From Cryptomeria japonica (Eukaryota; Streptophyta; Pinopsida; Cupressales; Cupressaceae), in contig NC_081413.1 of NCBI RefSeq assembly GCF_030272615.1, positions 722,017,649 to 722,081,648 on the forward strand: a stretch of DNA of 64,000 nt. The letters run 5' to 3'. Below the pieces are notes generated by a model. That model did not search any database, was not told where the DNA came from, and worked only from the letters and a program-made list of their open reading frames with translations. Each line of letters opens with the position of its first letter. Positions within the stretch are counted from its first letter, which is position 1. Positions 1 to 13,945 of this stretch are shown one piece after another. The position numbers were made by a program, and so were the translations under genes.

Positions 1-450
1 TTTCATCTCCATCTCTATTTTACCTCCTCCCCTCTTTTTAGACCTCTATATTTATATGTCTTTGTCTCTCTATCTCTCCATATATATTCTTCATCTCTTC
101 CTCTATATATGTATCATTATCTCTCCATCTCTCTCTACCACTTTATGTATCCCTCTATCTATCTCTATTTTATCACTTCATATATATTTATTTTTCTATA
201 TCTCCCTCTCTCATTCTCTCCTTCTCTCCCCCTCTCACTATATTTATCTCTTCCACTCTATCTATCCATCTCTCCTATCTCTTTATTACTCCCTCTCCTC
301 TCCATATTCCTCTATTTTTCCTTCACCGTCTCCATTTATATCTTCCTCTTTATCCATATATTCTTACCCCCCCTCTCCTTCACTCCCCCCCCGCTCTCTC
401 TCTCTCTCTCTCCCTATTTATATCCTTATCTCTTCCTATCAAGTATATAA
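1..450. repeat. CT/TATC-rich low-complexity tract
   Basis: Pyrimidine-rich simple sequence made of interspersed TCTC, TATC and CCCTCTC runs. The open frames across it encode only Leu/Ser/Ile/Tyr/Pro strings and are by-products of the composition. It abuts the gypsy relic that begins near 455. Confidence 0.9.
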
Positions 451-454
451 AGGA

Positions 455-2830
455 CAACTATCTATTGTCTAGTATAGACCATCTGTTGCAATAGGTAATA
501 AGGCCAGAGTTGATTTCTATGATAGATGATTTCTCAGGTTACAATCAAGTTATGATGAAAAAATCTAAGTGGCATAAGATATCCTTCACAACATCATGAA
601 GAATATTAATAATTGAAGTTTTAATGTCATTTGTGTTGAACAATGTTGGATACATGTTCCAAATAGCTATGGATGTTGTCTTTACAAGCCTTATAAATGA
701 AATTATGGTTGTCTACCAGGATGATTTGGCTACATACTTTAAGGATCAAAATTACCACGGCAAGAATTTGGAGTTGATGTTATAGAGGTCTTTAGAATAT
801 GGGATATCTTTAAATCCTAAGATGTATATCTAGCATGGAAGTTTGGCAAGCTTCTTTAACACATTGTGTTTAAGGAGTGGGTGATGATAGATCTAGACCA
901 TGTCAACAACCTCTTCCCTCAAATCAAAATAATCAAGGCAATCCATTCATTTTTAATAGATATATCTTGTCAAGAGGTTTATTCCTAACTTTATTGAGAA
1001 GACAAAGACCATTTCCAAGACTTCAAATAAGGGACAATCATTAAGTTGAGACAAGGAATAAAGTGGTTTGTTTTTAGAAATCAAAGATTCACTAAAGAAC
1101 ACACCAACATTGGCAAGCTCATGTTCTTTAAGGCCTTTGCGATTATTTTTCTTTGCGTCATATTACATTGTTGTTATTGTTCTATTACAAAAAACTAATG
1201 AAGGTTATAAATAACCAATAGGTTTCTTCAACAAATTTCTTATAAGATGCTGATTTTGAATTATTTTATAATCAAGAAACATGCATATGCTCTTGTTAAG
1301 GTGGTAAAGAATTTCAAACCATATCTATTGAGAGTGAAGATTACTAACTCTATGCCACATAAAACAATTCAAGATATTTTTGTGTAATAAGAGGCATCAA
1401 AAAAATGATGTAGATCAATTAATAAGATCCAATAATATGACATGAATATTAATACCACCAAGCTAATAAAAGGTCAAGGCTTAGTGAAATCAATGGGTAA
1501 CACAAATTTGGATATTGTTGAGTTCGGTACTTGTAAGCACTAACACAAATTTTATCATATGTCAATCGAAGGATTATCGTTGGTAAAAGGACATTATAAT
1601 TTATTTGGAAATTCTAAATTATTTTCCAAAGTTGAATGGTAAGCAAAGAAGAATTTTGAATCTTGAAGCTCAAAGATATGTATTACTGAAACATCAATCA
1701 ATATAGAGGAACAACAATTGTATACTCCTAAGATGTTTCAATGAAGAGAAATTTATAATGGTCTTAAGGAATGCCACCAAGGATTGTGTGATAGAAATTC
1801 CATGTCCAAAAACAATTCTCATAATACCTTACAAGTGGGATGTTGGTGGCCCAAATTATTCAGAGGTGTGGGAAAAATTGTGAAAAGAAGTGACACATAC
1901 CAAATATTTTTTGGTAAGTTTAGTTGTGTAGGAGCACTCTATCATCCTATTATTTTAGCCAAGACTCCATTTTAAAAAGGGGATAGATTTTATAAGTGAT
2001 ATAGTTGGAGAAAAAAAACTTAATGGGTATAAGTGGATATTTGTGGCCACTAATTACTTTACAAAGTGGGTAGAGGAAATCCCTAAAATAATGTTACATC
2101 AATAATAATGATTGATTTTTTAACGAATAATATCATTACCAAGTTTAATGTGTTATCCAAACTAGTTTCTGATTATGTAATGTATCTTATATTTTGGGAT
2201 TTGTTCACATGTTCTCATTATACGGGGCTTCATTGGCATAGTCACCTCCTTATCATCCAAAGAGAAAATGATAAAATTATTCAAGCAACAAGTGCATCAT
2301 GGGAATCATTAGAAAAACATTGGATTCTATCAAGAAAAGATGGCAATATAAGTTAAAACTTGCTATTTGGGAAGATAGAGTAACTAACAAGGGGGATACT
2401 AATAAAATTATCTTTGCATTGGTGTATGGTGTTGAGGCCAAGTTACCAATTAGCCTTGAATTTTTAGTGTACAAACTACTACAACGGATTGATGTTGAAG
2501 AATAAAGTGTCATTAAGTTAAAGATTATATGAATTGACCAAGTTGGAGGAAACAAGGAGGATTTCCCATGAGAAATTTGTTGAGGCAATTGAAAATGAAG
2601 TACCTATTTTATAAGAAGAATGTCAAGAGAGAGTTCCAAGTTGGAGATCTTGTCCTCTCATAGGATTCTAGTTTAGAAGATTAAGGAAAACATGAAAATT
2701 TTGATACCCTATGGGTTGGGTCATATCAAAATGTTGAAGGATGAGAACAAGGAATATTCTAACTCATAATTATTGATGGAGATCTCAAATTTCTAGCTCA
2801 TGGTTAACACAACTAGCATTATTTATCTAA
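455..2830 (+). pseudogene. Decayed Ty3/gypsy pol (RT, RNase H, integrase)
   Basis: This is a relic of a Ty3/gypsy LTR retrotransposon polyprotein in all three plus frames. Reverse transcriptase is visible at about 505-800: a DDFSGYNQV-like stretch, then MSFVLNNVGYMF, then VYQDDL, the family's Y-x-DD active-site box. An RNase H-like stretch follows at about 960-1350 (FIPNFIEKTK, then PIGFFNKF). Integrase-like sequence runs from about 1830, with FTKWVEEIP near 2060 and the C-terminal QVGDLVLS...LWVGSYQNVEG motif at about 2640-2740. Frameshifts and stops are frequent, so nothing is expressible. The longest uninterrupted frames (1784-1975 and 2108-2356) are pieces of the integrase. No flanking LTR was recognised. 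A related copy lies on the minus strand at 61130-61470. Confidence 0.85.
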
Positions 2831-4414
2831 GTGTAAGGATTTTGGAACTATTGTAATACAAATTATGTTTGTGTGATAGTGTTGTCTTGCATAGATTTCT
2901 ATTTTGCATAGTCGTGACCCTTGTTTGTCATGGTGAAGTGTAAGGCAATCCCACATCTCATTATGTCAAATTTTGGTCTATTCTCAGAGATCTGGAAACT
3001 TAATATACCTAATAGAGACAATTAGATCCAATGTTGGTACTTTTATTATTCATTTTCACTCCCATGTTACACAACACTGATAATGAATATGAGATATCTA
3101 TAGTTGGGTCCTCTGTATTGAATTGTTTTCTAAGGGTGTTATTATAATGTGTGATCATGAAATCACTTAGGAAGATGTTCTTATGGGTTGCACTTTGTGA
3201 TTATTACCTAGTTATTTGGCTTCTCCATGGTATTTTTGGGCTTATCTAGTCTGACTTCTAAGTCTATAATTCCTCTTAGATCTCTATCAAGTTATATCCC
3301 TAATCCTCTAAGTTCTTTAAATCATGTTGGAATTCAAGAATAGATAGGAACCTTGGAATCAAGTCTTAGTCCCTTTTTCCAAGTCCTTTTGACTACTTGA
3401 TGTCCATAATTCCTTATCTTTTATTTTCCCATGAACTTTGGGCTTCAATAAGGAATATGGATTTGGAACCTAAAATTTCCAATTTCATGTCTCCTTCTAC
3501 CCCCCATGTCTCCTCGTAAAATTTCCTTGTTTGAATTTTGAGATTTGATGAGAAATTTGGAACTATTAGTTCCTATAAAAAAATCCCTTTCGCAATCCAC
3601 TCATTTTGTTCAACTTGTTTTAATTATTATTGGAGCCTAGCTTAAGGTTGGAACTTGAAACTATAATATTTTGGTTCCACATTCTCATTTTCATCTAGGG
3701 AATAATCCTTGTCCTTAATTCCTTAGCCCTATTATCAACCAATCACACCCAGGAGAAAAGCCTAAGAAAGATTCTCATTGATTGACATGCATGGAAATAG
3801 TTCGATCTCATGGGTCATCTATGATGAAGTGAATCTCTAAATAAAGGTTGGTTCCCTTGGTACTTCACCTAAGAAATAAAACTCATATTGAGAAAAAAGG
3901 AAGAGGAGTACTAAAAAAATGAAGATTTAATTTGAATAGGTGATGCATCAGAGTTAGAGTATGATGTGTCCTACTTATTACAACCCAATAAATTGATCAT
4001 CTAACTATCTTCTGCATAACTCAAAAACTCTCACATGCCTATACATCAATGTTTTGTAGGAAGTTATGATTTTAAAAACCTTGGAAGGAAGGTGTAACTT
4101 TCATGACCAAAACTATGCCCGATCAATTCACAACTCATAACCTATATAAAACTTATTATCCTACCTAAAGTGTTGAGAGAGAAAATGCTTTAGATTTTAC
4201 AATTAAATACATATACATTTATGTATATATCATATGCATACAATGAGACAATATTTGTGAAGGCAAATTTGAAAATTGTATTGATTATGGAGAAGCATAA
4301 TCTTTGTTATAATAAAAGAGATGCGCAATTCATTAGCTTTGTAAAGAGAAGCTATAACAAAACCTTTACAAATAATGCTTATTAGCCTATTTAGCCGTCA
4401 CTAGATGTAAAAAA
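2831..4414. other. No recognisable gene
   Basis: AT-rich sequence without a supported ORF. The first few hundred bases may be the 3' end or LTR of the preceding gypsy relic, because they directly follow the integrase C-terminus, but no terminal repeat was found to prove it. Confidence 0.5.
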
Positions 4415-5027
4415 TGTTAGTGTAGGTTTTTTTTTCCCTTATGTCAAGAGGCATTTCTTTTTTTTTCACATATTATTTAATCTTATTAAAGCAATAGTTA
4501 ATATGAGGGTGGGTGGTGAAATACTTTAGTTGCATGTGTCGCTCTCTCCCACACATGGATAATTGACTTACATACCCTCTTTTGTCTTGTTATTCCACTT
4601 CTCATAACCACTATTTTTTCATTATCTAAGTAGGTTATGGGTAGCTAGGTTTCTCACCCTCTTTTGGATTCATGTCCCATCTTTCATAACTCATTTTTTG
4701 TCTTCAACAAGGAGGTTATGCCACAAGTAGTAGGTAAAATCTACCACCTTTTATGAAAAGTAGGAGTTAATGCACCTCTTGGATGAATGTGCCCTATTTT
4801 TTCTATTTATACAATACTCTCCTCTCACCATCATAAGTTCAATGATAGCTTGATAAAAGTATTGAGAGTACTTTGCAATTTCTCTTGTCGTGTCTCTATT
4901 TTTCACTTATGCATATCTCTCTTCATTCATCTATTTAGATCTTTGATCATCTGTTGAGTGGAGTTTCATGTGATCTACGATCGACATCAAATCTTGGCTC
5001 AATTCTTGATTCTCGCAGAATCTAACA
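4415..5027 (+). mobile_element. 5' LTR of a Ty1/copia element
   Basis: The segment starts TGTTAG and ends CTAACA, a perfect 6-bp terminal inverted repeat typical of copia LTRs, and is followed with no gap by a primer-binding site for initiator Met tRNA. Its length is 613 bp. A TATTTATA sequence near 4804 is a plausible promoter TATA element. No second copy of this LTR was seen downstream, so the element is truncated on its 3' side. Confidence 0.8.
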
Positions 5028-5040
5028 TGGTATCATAGCT
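5028..5040 (+). other. Copia primer-binding site (initiator Met tRNA)
   Basis: TGGTATCATAGCT lies immediately 3' of the LTR. It differs by one base from TGGTATCAGAGC, the usual plant copia site complementary to initiator Met tRNA. It fixes the LTR end and the plus orientation of the element. Confidence 0.8.
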
Positions 5041-6060
5041 ATGTTGTCTAGTACAGCCCATTGTATTTTTTTATTTTATTAAAAGATTTGAGACTAATAG
5101 ATAGATAATATATTTCCTCAAAAAAAATGTATGCTCTTCTCTCATATACTCATGACCTAGAGAATCATAATAGTTTAAAGGAAAAATAAGTATCTGTTAA
5201 TATGGTTTGGATATATGTGTTTACGTGACATCTATGTGACTGCATCCTTTTGGTAATACTGGAGGTATTTTCAACATTTCTAAAGCATCTAAAAGGTTTA
5301 AGAAATTCAACATTAACTTCTATTTCACAAAAAACGAAGATTGGAGGACATAGTAAAAAAATTCAAAGTTAAAATTTAAATTTTTTATTGGGGTCATTTT
5401 CCTCTTTTGCTTTATATATCTAGCTTTCACTCATTAGTGAGAAAAACCATTTATGGTTTTTGTTCCCACGGTTGACAAACCATTTGAGTATCTATTTCAT
5501 TTTGCATAGAGTTAATAAATTTTAAAAAAATTAAGTTAGAAGAAGGCATGAGTCAATTATGATAGACAAATTCAACATTTTTTTTTAAAAGTTAAACGAT
5601 TCACTTGACAGAAAGCTAGAAATGAGTACTTTCTCTCCATGAAGGTCTTGTTAAAATATTATACCTTTTTCCATCATATAATGTAGGTTGACATTGATGC
5701 ACTTTTTCTCTTCAACATACCATATCTTCCACCTCTAAACCCCAAATTTTTAAAGGTGTTGTAATGGTATTGAAGAGTGACACACAACTACAAGGTTATA
5801 ATTTTTTGTTTTTGTATCAAAATTTGTAATTTTGGCCATTAGAGGCCTAAACAGAATTGTAATCTAATAAAAGACCTTTTAAACACACTAATTATAAAGT
5901 GCCAACCTTGAAATATTTTTTTTTGGGGGGGTGATTTTTAAGATTAGTCAAAACGGGAGGTGTCTTGTGTGTCTTCTTTTTTTCACTTTTCTTTCTTCTT
6001 TGCAATCTAGTTTTCTACTCTCATGGATGCATCTACAATTCCCTTTTTAGCACCATAACT
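5041..6060 (+). other. Copia 5' leader, non-coding
   Basis: About 1 kb of AT-rich sequence between the primer-binding site and the first gag codons. No ORF is supported. The length is long for a copia leader and may include later insertions. Confidence 0.5.
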
Positions 6061-7545
6061 ATTTTAAATGAAAATCTAATATGATAATATATCTAAAAAG
6101 ACATGGATACCATTGTGTTACAATGGGACTTGAAAAGATTAAATGGTTAAACAAATGTGATGAAACCTTTGGTACTCTGCTTATGTCAATGTATCATGAC
6201 CTTCTTTTTTACATTAAACCTGTCACTACACCAAATAGAGTGTGGACTACCTTGGAAACACTCTTTAGTAATTAGGATGACTTAAAAGATCATTGGTTGG
6301 AGAATTAACTCTTAGGGTTGAGTCCTACTAATTTTGACACCATACATGATTTTTTCACTAAACTCAAATATATAAGATTGCAACTAGAACAATGTGGAAT
6401 CAAGAAATATGATAAGAATCTTATCTTGAGAATTATTTCTAATCTTCATTCAAATTATTTATTTTTTGTTTTGACATTCTATGCTACAAAATTTTCCCCA
6501 AGTTCCACATACAAAATGCCTTCTCTAGATGAATTTGCCGCAAAACTCACTACAAAGAAAGAAAAAATGGTTCTAATGGGTACATTTAAAACCTGTAAGT
6601 CACATGCCTTAGCTATAAACCAAGGCACAAAAGAATAGAAAGGGTCTAGAAAACAAGATAAGAAACAAAATAAACAAGGAGAGAACAAGAAAGGCCAAAA
6701 ATCTGCTACTTCAAAAGAAGATAATCAAACCTCTTCATCAAAACTTGAACAACCCAAAAAGGAGAAGGTAATTTATTATTAAATTATAAGAGGCCTATCC
6801 ATGATGATCATAATAATTTAAATAAACAAATAGGTCACCTTTCACATATTCTAGAAAAGAACAATATCAAGGTGCCTAATTCAATCATATAGAGTTCATC
6901 AAAACTTTGGTCTTCTAAGGGCACAAACAAAAATAAGGGGAAAGGAAATGGTCAGACCCTTGTTGCTATTAATTCACAACCAAATTATTGGATCATTTAC
7001 TTAGGTGCTTTTCATCACATGGCTGCTTCAAAAGATGATTTCACCTCTTTAAAGTCATTTTCTATGCCTACCATACAAATAGATTATGGAACTTCTTTTA
7101 AAGTGTATGAGAGAGGGTCTATTGATGTGGGTAAGAGAAAATCTAAGGATGGCCTTTGTATTCCATATTTATCAACTAATCTCCTATCTATTGGTTAGAT
7201 CACCTATATTGGTTCTGGAAAGCAAGTTGAGTTCACACCAGATACAGAGCTAATCAGTGAAATGCATAATGGGTCTACAGTTGCTATGAGAAAAGTAGAT
7301 CATCAACATAGACTATATTAGTTTTCTCACTTTGTTCTTGGCTCTCCTTCAGTAGTCTTACTCAATCATGCAAATGAGGTGATTTATTTGTGGCATTAGT
7401 GATTTGGCCTCTTGAACTACTATTACTCACAATAATTTAGTCAACAGGACATGGCTCTAGGGTTCTTTCTATTTAATTTCTAATGGAGTTTTCCAAGGAT
7501 GCATTCTTGATAAGCTATTTTGAAGGTCCAACATAGTCAAATAAC
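6020..7545 (+). pseudogene. Ty1/copia gag-protease-pre-integrase, truncated
   Basis: Polyprotein remnant of the copia element whose LTR is at 4415-5027. Gag starts near 6023 (MDASTIPFL) and continues through the frames at 6081-6275 and 6318-6638, resembling the copia gag domain (TPNRVWTTLETLFSN, then IISNLHSNYLFFVLT). A Lys-rich segment follows at 6640-6780. The protease is marked at about 6990-7020 by W-I-I-Y-L-G-A-F-H-H-M, where copia proteases normally have W-x-x-D-S-G-A-S/T-x-H-M, so the catalytic Asp is lost. NLLSIG lies near 7190 and a degraded pre-integrase motif (LWH..FG.LNY) at about 7385-7425. Homology fades near 7545. Integrase core, reverse transcriptase, RNase H and the 3' LTR are missing. 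Several TAG/TAA stops interrupt it. Confidence 0.82.
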
Positions 7546-8760
7546 AAAAACACTTACTAGTGTTGACCGAGGAACAACCCAAAACAAGCAATAATAAATG
7601 CAAAGATAGAAGTCACTGGTTCTTGGGAATTATTGAATGTTAATGATATTGGATGATAGTTACAAGTTTTATTCTTAAAAGGTAAATATAATTGTGTTGG
7701 GTGTTTGCAAACAATTCGTGTGCAAAAAATTATATGTATACATATACATGTATGTGTGTGTGTGTGTCTATTGATATATGTACATGGGTGATTTCACAAT
7801 AATGGTTCCCATTTTCACCCATGAAGGAAAAATGTGATGGTAGGAAAAAATATTCAGACGGGATTCGAGCGAAGTGGGGGTGTTCAAACGAACTACCCTT
7901 TGGGGTTCACTCGAACCCCCCACTTCACTCGAACCCCCTCTTTCGAGTGAACCGCCTTTAACACTTTTTTATGTCAATTTTAATTATATTGGGGGGGTTT
8001 GCTTGAACCCCCTTGATTCGAACCCCCTAAAAGGGGGGATTCTCTCAAACCCCCCTTTGTTTGAACCCCTTTTTTTACACTTCTCTGAACTTTCTACAAA
8101 TTTTTGCAGATTTTTGGCCTTCAAACCTCTAGTTGAAGGCTCAAATGGAATGATCTTGACAACCCAAAATGTAGTATGGTAGTCCTTGAAGAAATCTTTC
8201 CAATGACTATAATTTTATTACATATTGAGTTTATTATGAACTTATTTTTTTAAATTTACCAAACATGGGTTTTTCACCGAACATGAATATCTTTGTTCAA
8301 CGCATTAGGAAAAATAGTAGCAATTCAAAAAAATTCTGAAAAATATCTATGCCCTAGGTATTGGTGTCTTTTTTCTAATAAAAAAAAATTGAATTTCGAT
8401 ATATATAGAACAAGTTATGTGTTTAAACGTACACCCATGTCTAAAATATAATTAGTCAGACTTCAAAACTTAATAAAATGAAAAATATTCACCATATTAC
8501 TATCAAACCAACTGCAAGCCTTGGATATTGATGTTACAAACCAAAATTCGAAAGAATTGAGTTTTAATCATTTATAGAAAAAAATGAGATGCGTTTCAGG
8601 AGGCACATCACTCTTAAAAAATGTAGTTTGTTGTAAAAAACTACTTTTCGAGGGAGATGGAAATTTTAAAAAAAAATTTGAAAAAAATAATAATATAATC
8701 TATAGACAAAATGCTACAAATCACTAATTTACATCATCTTCAAATTCTTAATAGTTTAAA
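7546..8760. other. Non-coding stretch with GAACCCCC motif cluster
   Basis: No gene is supported. At 7861-8070 the motif TCGAACCCC or a close variant recurs at least six times, in both orientations (GGGGGTTCGA also occurs), within otherwise AT-rich DNA. The remainder is AT-rich with short homopolymers. Confidence 0.6.
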
Positions 8761-8844
8761 ACTTATAGTTGTCGGAAGTTGAAGATTATTTTAAAAATGT
8801 TCATCTCGGTGTCAAAAGTGGGAACCATTATTGCGAGTTCACCC

Positions 8845-10377
<1,533 letters not shown>

Positions 10378-10620
10378 TTTTCATCTAATGATGTATTGCA
10401 TGTTTTCCAATAGACTTAAAAATCAAAATTTTGCATACATCATCACCCAATTAGAATATTTTCATCTAATGTTGTATTGCATGTTTTCCAATAGACTTAA
10501 AAATCAAAATTTTGCATACATCATCACCCAATTAGAATATTTTCATCTAATGTTGTATTGCATGTTTTCCAATAGACTTAAAAATCAAACTTTTGTATAC
10601 ATCATCACCCAATTAAAATA
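10378..10620 (+). repeat. 81-bp tandem repeat, about 3 copies
   Basis: Three consecutive copies start at the anchor TCATCTAATG at 10381, 10462 and 10543, a constant 81-bp period. The first two copies are nearly identical and the third carries several substitutions. Because 81 is divisible by three, an 86-codon frame (10388-10648) runs through with a repeating 27-residue unit (YCMFSNRLKNQ core). There is no sign beyond the open frame that it is translated. Confidence 0.93.
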
Positions 10621-11349
10621 TATGGTACACAGTTTGTTTCACATTTGAAACATGAACTTATAATTTTATTTTTTGCAAGGAGTCTTGCAAGCTATGAGAA
10701 GCTCCAATTTCAAGTTTGGAGGATTTGATGTCAACACAACAATCTAGATTGAATTCAGTAATCCTTGGAACCAATATGCAAGCTTGTAATACAAACAACG
10801 TACTTCAATTCCTTGTTTTGTGTATTTTGTATGATGCACTACATGTCAAAAAGAAATAAAAGATTCACAAATCTTCAAAATTTTATGATTGCTCGCTACA
10901 TTGCTTTAAATAAAAGTACCTATTGACATGCACATTGCACATCAAAATCATTCTATGCACGAAAATTCTCAATTTCTCTAGATGAAAATTTTCAAGTTGA
11001 AAATTCTCTAAAGCTTAATTCATTGATTATAATGAATCAATATGTTGGTACTTATATGTTGAAAGTGGACCAAGTGAACGAAGAACAGAAATGTAACCTA
11101 CGACATATTAATAATTTATATATGTAAGCTACAACATATTAATTATATGTTAAATTTTCTCAATTTTATTTTTAAAATGAATCAAGAGGATGTCGCAATT
11201 CATTGACTACTGACAAATGTTTATCAGCAAGTCAAATGTGGTCCAGTCTACCAGAACATGGGGCAACTGAATCTTTCATGTGATTGCAAGTAAATATTTC
11301 AGATCTTTTTTGAAACCAAAATTTGTGAAGACTTTAGAGCTTGAGAAAA
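10621..11349. other. No recognisable gene
   Basis: AT-rich non-coding sequence after the 81-bp array. No ORF with family resemblance. Confidence 0.5.
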
Positions 11350-12109
11350 TGACCAGACGGAGAAAAACTTGTACAGACATATGTCCTTTTTACTGTACTG
11401 TGCTTGGATCTCTGTTATCTAAAGTGAAAGGAAATCTTGTACCCGAAATTAATAAGAAAGAAAGTCGCCATGAATTCTCAAAACTATTCTTCCTTTGGTC
11501 AACTTTCCGCCAAATCAATTTCCACGCGCTCATTAGGAATCTATTGGCAGTTTTAATGAAATGGAGACGCAGAGTGGCGAACCAGAGAGGGACTGTGGCA
11601 AGGCCCATAGGAATCTATTGAAAGATGTACTCTGAGGTCACTTCCAAGGCATTCAATGTGATTTGGCAGTAGAAATGAATCCAATTGAAATGAAATGATG
11701 ATGCAGAGTGGCGAACTAGAGAGAGACAATGGCAAGGCCCACATCTGGTGTTGTCATTACACCTCACATGTTTACCATAATGGTGGTGGTGCCCATCTTG
11801 ACACAAGCCATGAAATGCCAGAACAGCCCAAGACAGAAGTGGAGCCGACAGATTGGATTTCTGGTGTCCGTTAACCCACAACTTGCAGCTTCACCAAGTC
11901 CCAGTAGTACCCGATTCATGTCTTTTGTGCCCCGCCAACTGTAACCTAGTGCTTGCAGGTTCGACGCTATTTCTGGCATTGTCCATTCTGTAAGCAGTTA
12001 TATTGTGTCAGTACCTCTGAAGATCGTTTCTTGGTCGAAACAAATAAAAACGTCAGTTTGCTTACACAAGTTTCACCCTCCACTCCACTACATGCCCAAA
12101 GTGTAATGG
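11350..12109. other. Less AT-rich segment with internal duplication, unidentified
   Basis: This segment is visibly less AT-rich than its surroundings and holds several short frames on both strands (for example 11764-11979 minus and 11729-11944 plus). None could be assigned to a protein family. A diverged duplication is present: about 11530-11608 and 11661-11740 both contain CAGAGTGGCGAACnAGAGAG followed by TGGCAAGGCCCA. It could be part of a low-copy gene, a promoter region or an old element. Confidence 0.35.
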
Positions 12110-12432
12110 AAGCCCTAATTCATAAAACCCTAATTCTCTCCGATTTGAGGATTCTCTCCGGGTGAAAAGAGAGAGGATTTGAAACCCTAATTCATAAAAT
12201 CCTAATTCTCCGAGGCACCGATATTGGGGATCCTTCCATGGCAATTAGAGACGAGGATTTGAATCCCTAATTGATAAAACCCTCTTTATCTCGAGTACCA
12301 GTTTTTGAGGATTCTCTCACGGCAAAAAGAGACGAGGATTTGAAACCCTAATTCATAAAACCCTATTTCTCCCAAGTACCAATTTTGAGGATTCTCTCAA
12401 CGCGAAAAGAGACGAGGTTTTGAAACCCTACC
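12110..12432. repeat. 80-bp tandem repeat carrying telobox motifs
   Basis: Four copies of an approximately 80-bp unit. The anchor AAACCCTAATTCATAAA or a variant starts at 12110, 12182, 12262 and 12343, with the next partial start at 12423. Each unit has ACCCTAA followed by a GAGGATTCTCTC...AAAAGAGACGAGGATTTGA segment. AAACCCTA is the plant telobox. Whether this is a promoter or only a minisatellite cannot be told from sequence. Confidence 0.85.
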
Positions 12433-12589
12433 TATTTCCTTTGCTTAAGGCGCTAACTGCACGGGCAACCAGTGATTTTCCTGTGTGAATGTCAGAGGAG
12501 CGAACAGTAGAATTGTCTTCAATGTGTCAATTCACAACCGTACACGTACTCGCCTTGCACTGCAAGGCACGCCTTTCGGCGTATTTATT

Positions 12590-13945
12590 TGAGGTCCTTC
12601 CAGGCTGGAAAGGCATGATGGAACATCTATCTGCATGATTATTTCGAGCTCCATTCATGGTGGAATGAAAACAGCCCACCCATTATAATTGAGTGTTGTT
12701 TCATTGATATTGGACAGAATGAGTTCTCACATTATGAATGAGCACGTTTAGTACGTTCCATCTATATTGGAAGGGATTGACTAATGTCCCATTCACCTTA
12801 CAAATGAATTGAGTAAATTCCATTAATATTGGAAGGGAATGACAACACATTAGGAGTATATATCAATGCGTTCTAAGATACAATTATTGCAAGCTTCACT
12901 ATATTAGAAAGGAATGAATATTGGAAGGGAATGTCAAGGCAACGTGTTCTAAGATTCAATTATTGCAACCTCCATTATATTAGAAAGGAATGAGTCCATG
13001 GGTGCAATTATTATGAGGTCCATCCACATTGAAAGGAAATGAGTCCACATATTATGAATGAGTATGTTTTATTCATATTGGAAGGAATGTCCATGGTCCA
13101 TTCATATTGAAAGGGAATGAGTCCAAACATTATGAATGAATATGTTTCATCCATATTAGAAGGGAATGAGTACGTTCTATAGGGGAATGGACACAATTAT
13201 TGTGAGCTTTGTAGGAGAATGTTTATCCGATATTAGTTTGAATTCCATCCACGTAATGAACCTATACATTATGAGTGAATATGTTGTTGTACACACTTCA
13301 GAGGAATTCTATTAGCATGATTAATTTGAGGTCCATCCACATTAAAAGGGAAAAAGCCCACACTAGGAATGAGTATGTGTTGGTATGCTTTGCAGGGGAA
13401 TGCTTATAAACACAATTATTTTGAACTTCATCAACATTGGAAGGGAATGAGCTCAAACATTATTTTAGTACAAAGTAGTGTAGTCTATAAGGGGATGCGT
13501 ATTGGCATTTGATTATTTAGAGCTCCATCCACATTGGAAGGGAATGAGGCCACACATTATGAATGAGTATGTAGTAACATACTTTGTGGGGAATGCCTAT
13601 AGATATAATTATTTTGAACTCCATCCACATTGAAAGGGAATGTGCCCACACATTATGAATGAGTATGTAGTAGTGTGCCCTATAGAATAATGCATATTGA
13701 CATAATTATTTTAAGCTCCACTTACATTGGAAGGGAATGAGCCCACATATTATGAATGAGTATGTAGTAATATACTTTATAGGGAACACCTCTAGATGTA
13801 ATTATCTTGAACTCCATCCACATTGAAAGGGAATGTGCCCACACATTATGAATTAGTATGTAGTGGTGTGCTCTAAAAAAAATGCATATTGACATAATTA
13901 TTTCAAGCCCCATCCACATTGGAGGGAATGAGTCCACACTTTATG
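12590..13945. repeat. About 96-bp satellite-like array with dimeric structure
   Basis: The anchor CCATCCACATTG and variants recurs at 13245, 13333, 13428, 13525, 13621, 13718, 13814 and 13910, giving periods of 88-97 bp that settle at 96-97. Further diverged units extend left to about 12590. In the right half two unit types alternate: one with GTAGTAAnATACTTT and one with GTAGTnGTGTGC, so the better-conserved repeat is a dimer of about 193 bp. Minus-strand frames here are by-products. Confidence 0.88.

Noticed and set aside
11764-11979. Candidate exon on the minus strand (MPEIASNLQALGYSW)
   Set aside because: Protein-like in appearance but no family recognised, and overlapping frames on both strands look equally good; left as unassigned.
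13011-13937. Minus-strand ORFs with repeated Pro/Tyr/Ser phrases
   Set aside because: Frames through the 96-bp satellite; different units are in different frames.
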